From Parabacteroides timonensis (GTDB lineage: Bacteria; Bacteroidota; Bacteroidia; Bacteroidales; Tannerellaceae), in contig NZ_LT669941.1 in NCBI RefSeq assembly GCF_900128505.1, positions 3,952,728-4,016,727 of the forward strand: DNA of 64,000 bases, written 5' to 3'. Made by a program: the position numbers and the translations under genes. The notes under the pieces were generated by a model. The model was not told the origin of the DNA. It saw only the letters and a program-made list of their open reading frames with translations, and did not search any database. This document shows, one piece after another, positions 63,640-64,000 of the stretch (the stretch's first letter is position 1; each line of letters begins with the position of its first letter).

Positions 63640-64000
63640 TTAATAATTTTGCTTCATCGGCTCGAAGAATGCCTGCGGGTGTTCGCATGCCGGACACTTC
63701 ATCGGAGCTTTCTTTGCTTCGATCACGAAACCACAGTTGCGACACTGCCAGAAGATAGCTTCGTCTTTTTCAAATACTTTACCTTCAGTCAGGTTTGCCA
63801 ACAACTTACGATAACGTCTTTCGTGTTCAGCTTCAACCTTTGCAATCATTCTGAAAGCAACAGCGATTTGTTTGAAACCTTCTTCTTCTGCGATATCGGC
63901 AAATGCAGGATATAGTTCAGCCCACTCTTCGTTTTCGCCGGCAGCAGCTTCTGCCAGGTTTTCCATTGTTGTGCCGATTACACCGGCAGGATAAGAAGCT
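63640..64000 (-). CDS. rbr: Rubrerythrin, C-terminal part (5' end beyond the window)
   Basis: Cytosolic non-heme iron peroxidase that protects anaerobes from peroxide. The frame is open to the window edge (SYPAGVIGTT precedes the internal Met at 63966), so about 120 of the usual 190 residues are present. Diiron-site motifs AAAGENEEW and KVEAEHERRY are visible. The C-terminal rubredoxin-like site has CRNCGF and CPACEHPQAFFEP with its four cysteines. A terminator follows. Confidence 0.95.
   Translation of the reverse strand, partial: ASYPAGVIGTTMENLAEAAAGENEEWAELYPAFADIAEEEGFKQIAVAFRMIAKVEAEHERRYRKLLANLTEGKVFEKDEAIFWQCRNCGFVIEAKKAPMKCPACEHPQAFFEPMKQNY

Overview
The window comes from a gut-type Bacteroidales genome (Bacteroides or Parabacteroides-like; the genus cannot be fixed from this sequence). 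The signs are three SusC/SusD pairs, a hybrid two-component system, two ECF sigma/FecR switches, Ser-type sulfatases, the gene block DUF4271-hemD-rnpA-yidD-tatD, and promoters with the Bacteroidetes -7 box TAnnTTTG.

Layout. (1) 1-7545, minus strand: ECF sigma factor, FecR anti-sigma, SusC with STN domain, SusD, and the start of a lipoprotein cut by the window edge. The sigma promoter lies in a 181-bp segment bounded by 15-bp inverted repeats. (2) 7942-17357: housekeeping genes: tRNA-Gln, tyrS, tatD-like, yidD, rnpA, hemD, a DUF4271 membrane protein, lpdA, two small membrane proteins, a secreted DUF3108-like protein, and nadB on the plus strand. (3) 17439-29113, minus: a second ECF sigma/FecR/SusC/SusD operon followed by secreted DUF4091 and DUF5107-TPR proteins. 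(4) 29399-47299: a polysaccharide utilization locus. A hybrid two-component regulator (minus) is divergent from susC, susD, a sulfatase, a GH29 fucosidase, a GH36-type enzyme and two more sulfatases (plus). Sulfated, fucose- and probably galactose-containing host glycan is the likely substrate class (inference). (5) 47300-47825: a gene-free, repeat-rich convergent region. (6) 47826-63492, minus: a seven-gene export operon: ABC ATPase, large ABC permease with an M1-peptidase-like ectodomain, TolC-like channel, periplasmic adaptor, RND permease, an RND permease carrying a C-terminal ABC ATPase in one 1570-residue chain, and an ABC-2-type permease. (7) 63640-64000: the 3' part of rubrerythrin.

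The two strongest unexplained signals are these. First, the RND-ABC fusion lies in an operon that mixes a complete tripartite RND pump with two ABC modules. Second, several intergenic tandem arrays hold a strict period of 22, 23 or 41 bp while their sequence drifts, often around a palindromic core. They sit upstream of the second sigma gene, in the predicted leader of the first sulfatase, in the convergent gap, and between the two RND genes. The SusC/regulator promoter region also carries two pairs of 22-bp-spaced boxes that look like regulator sites.
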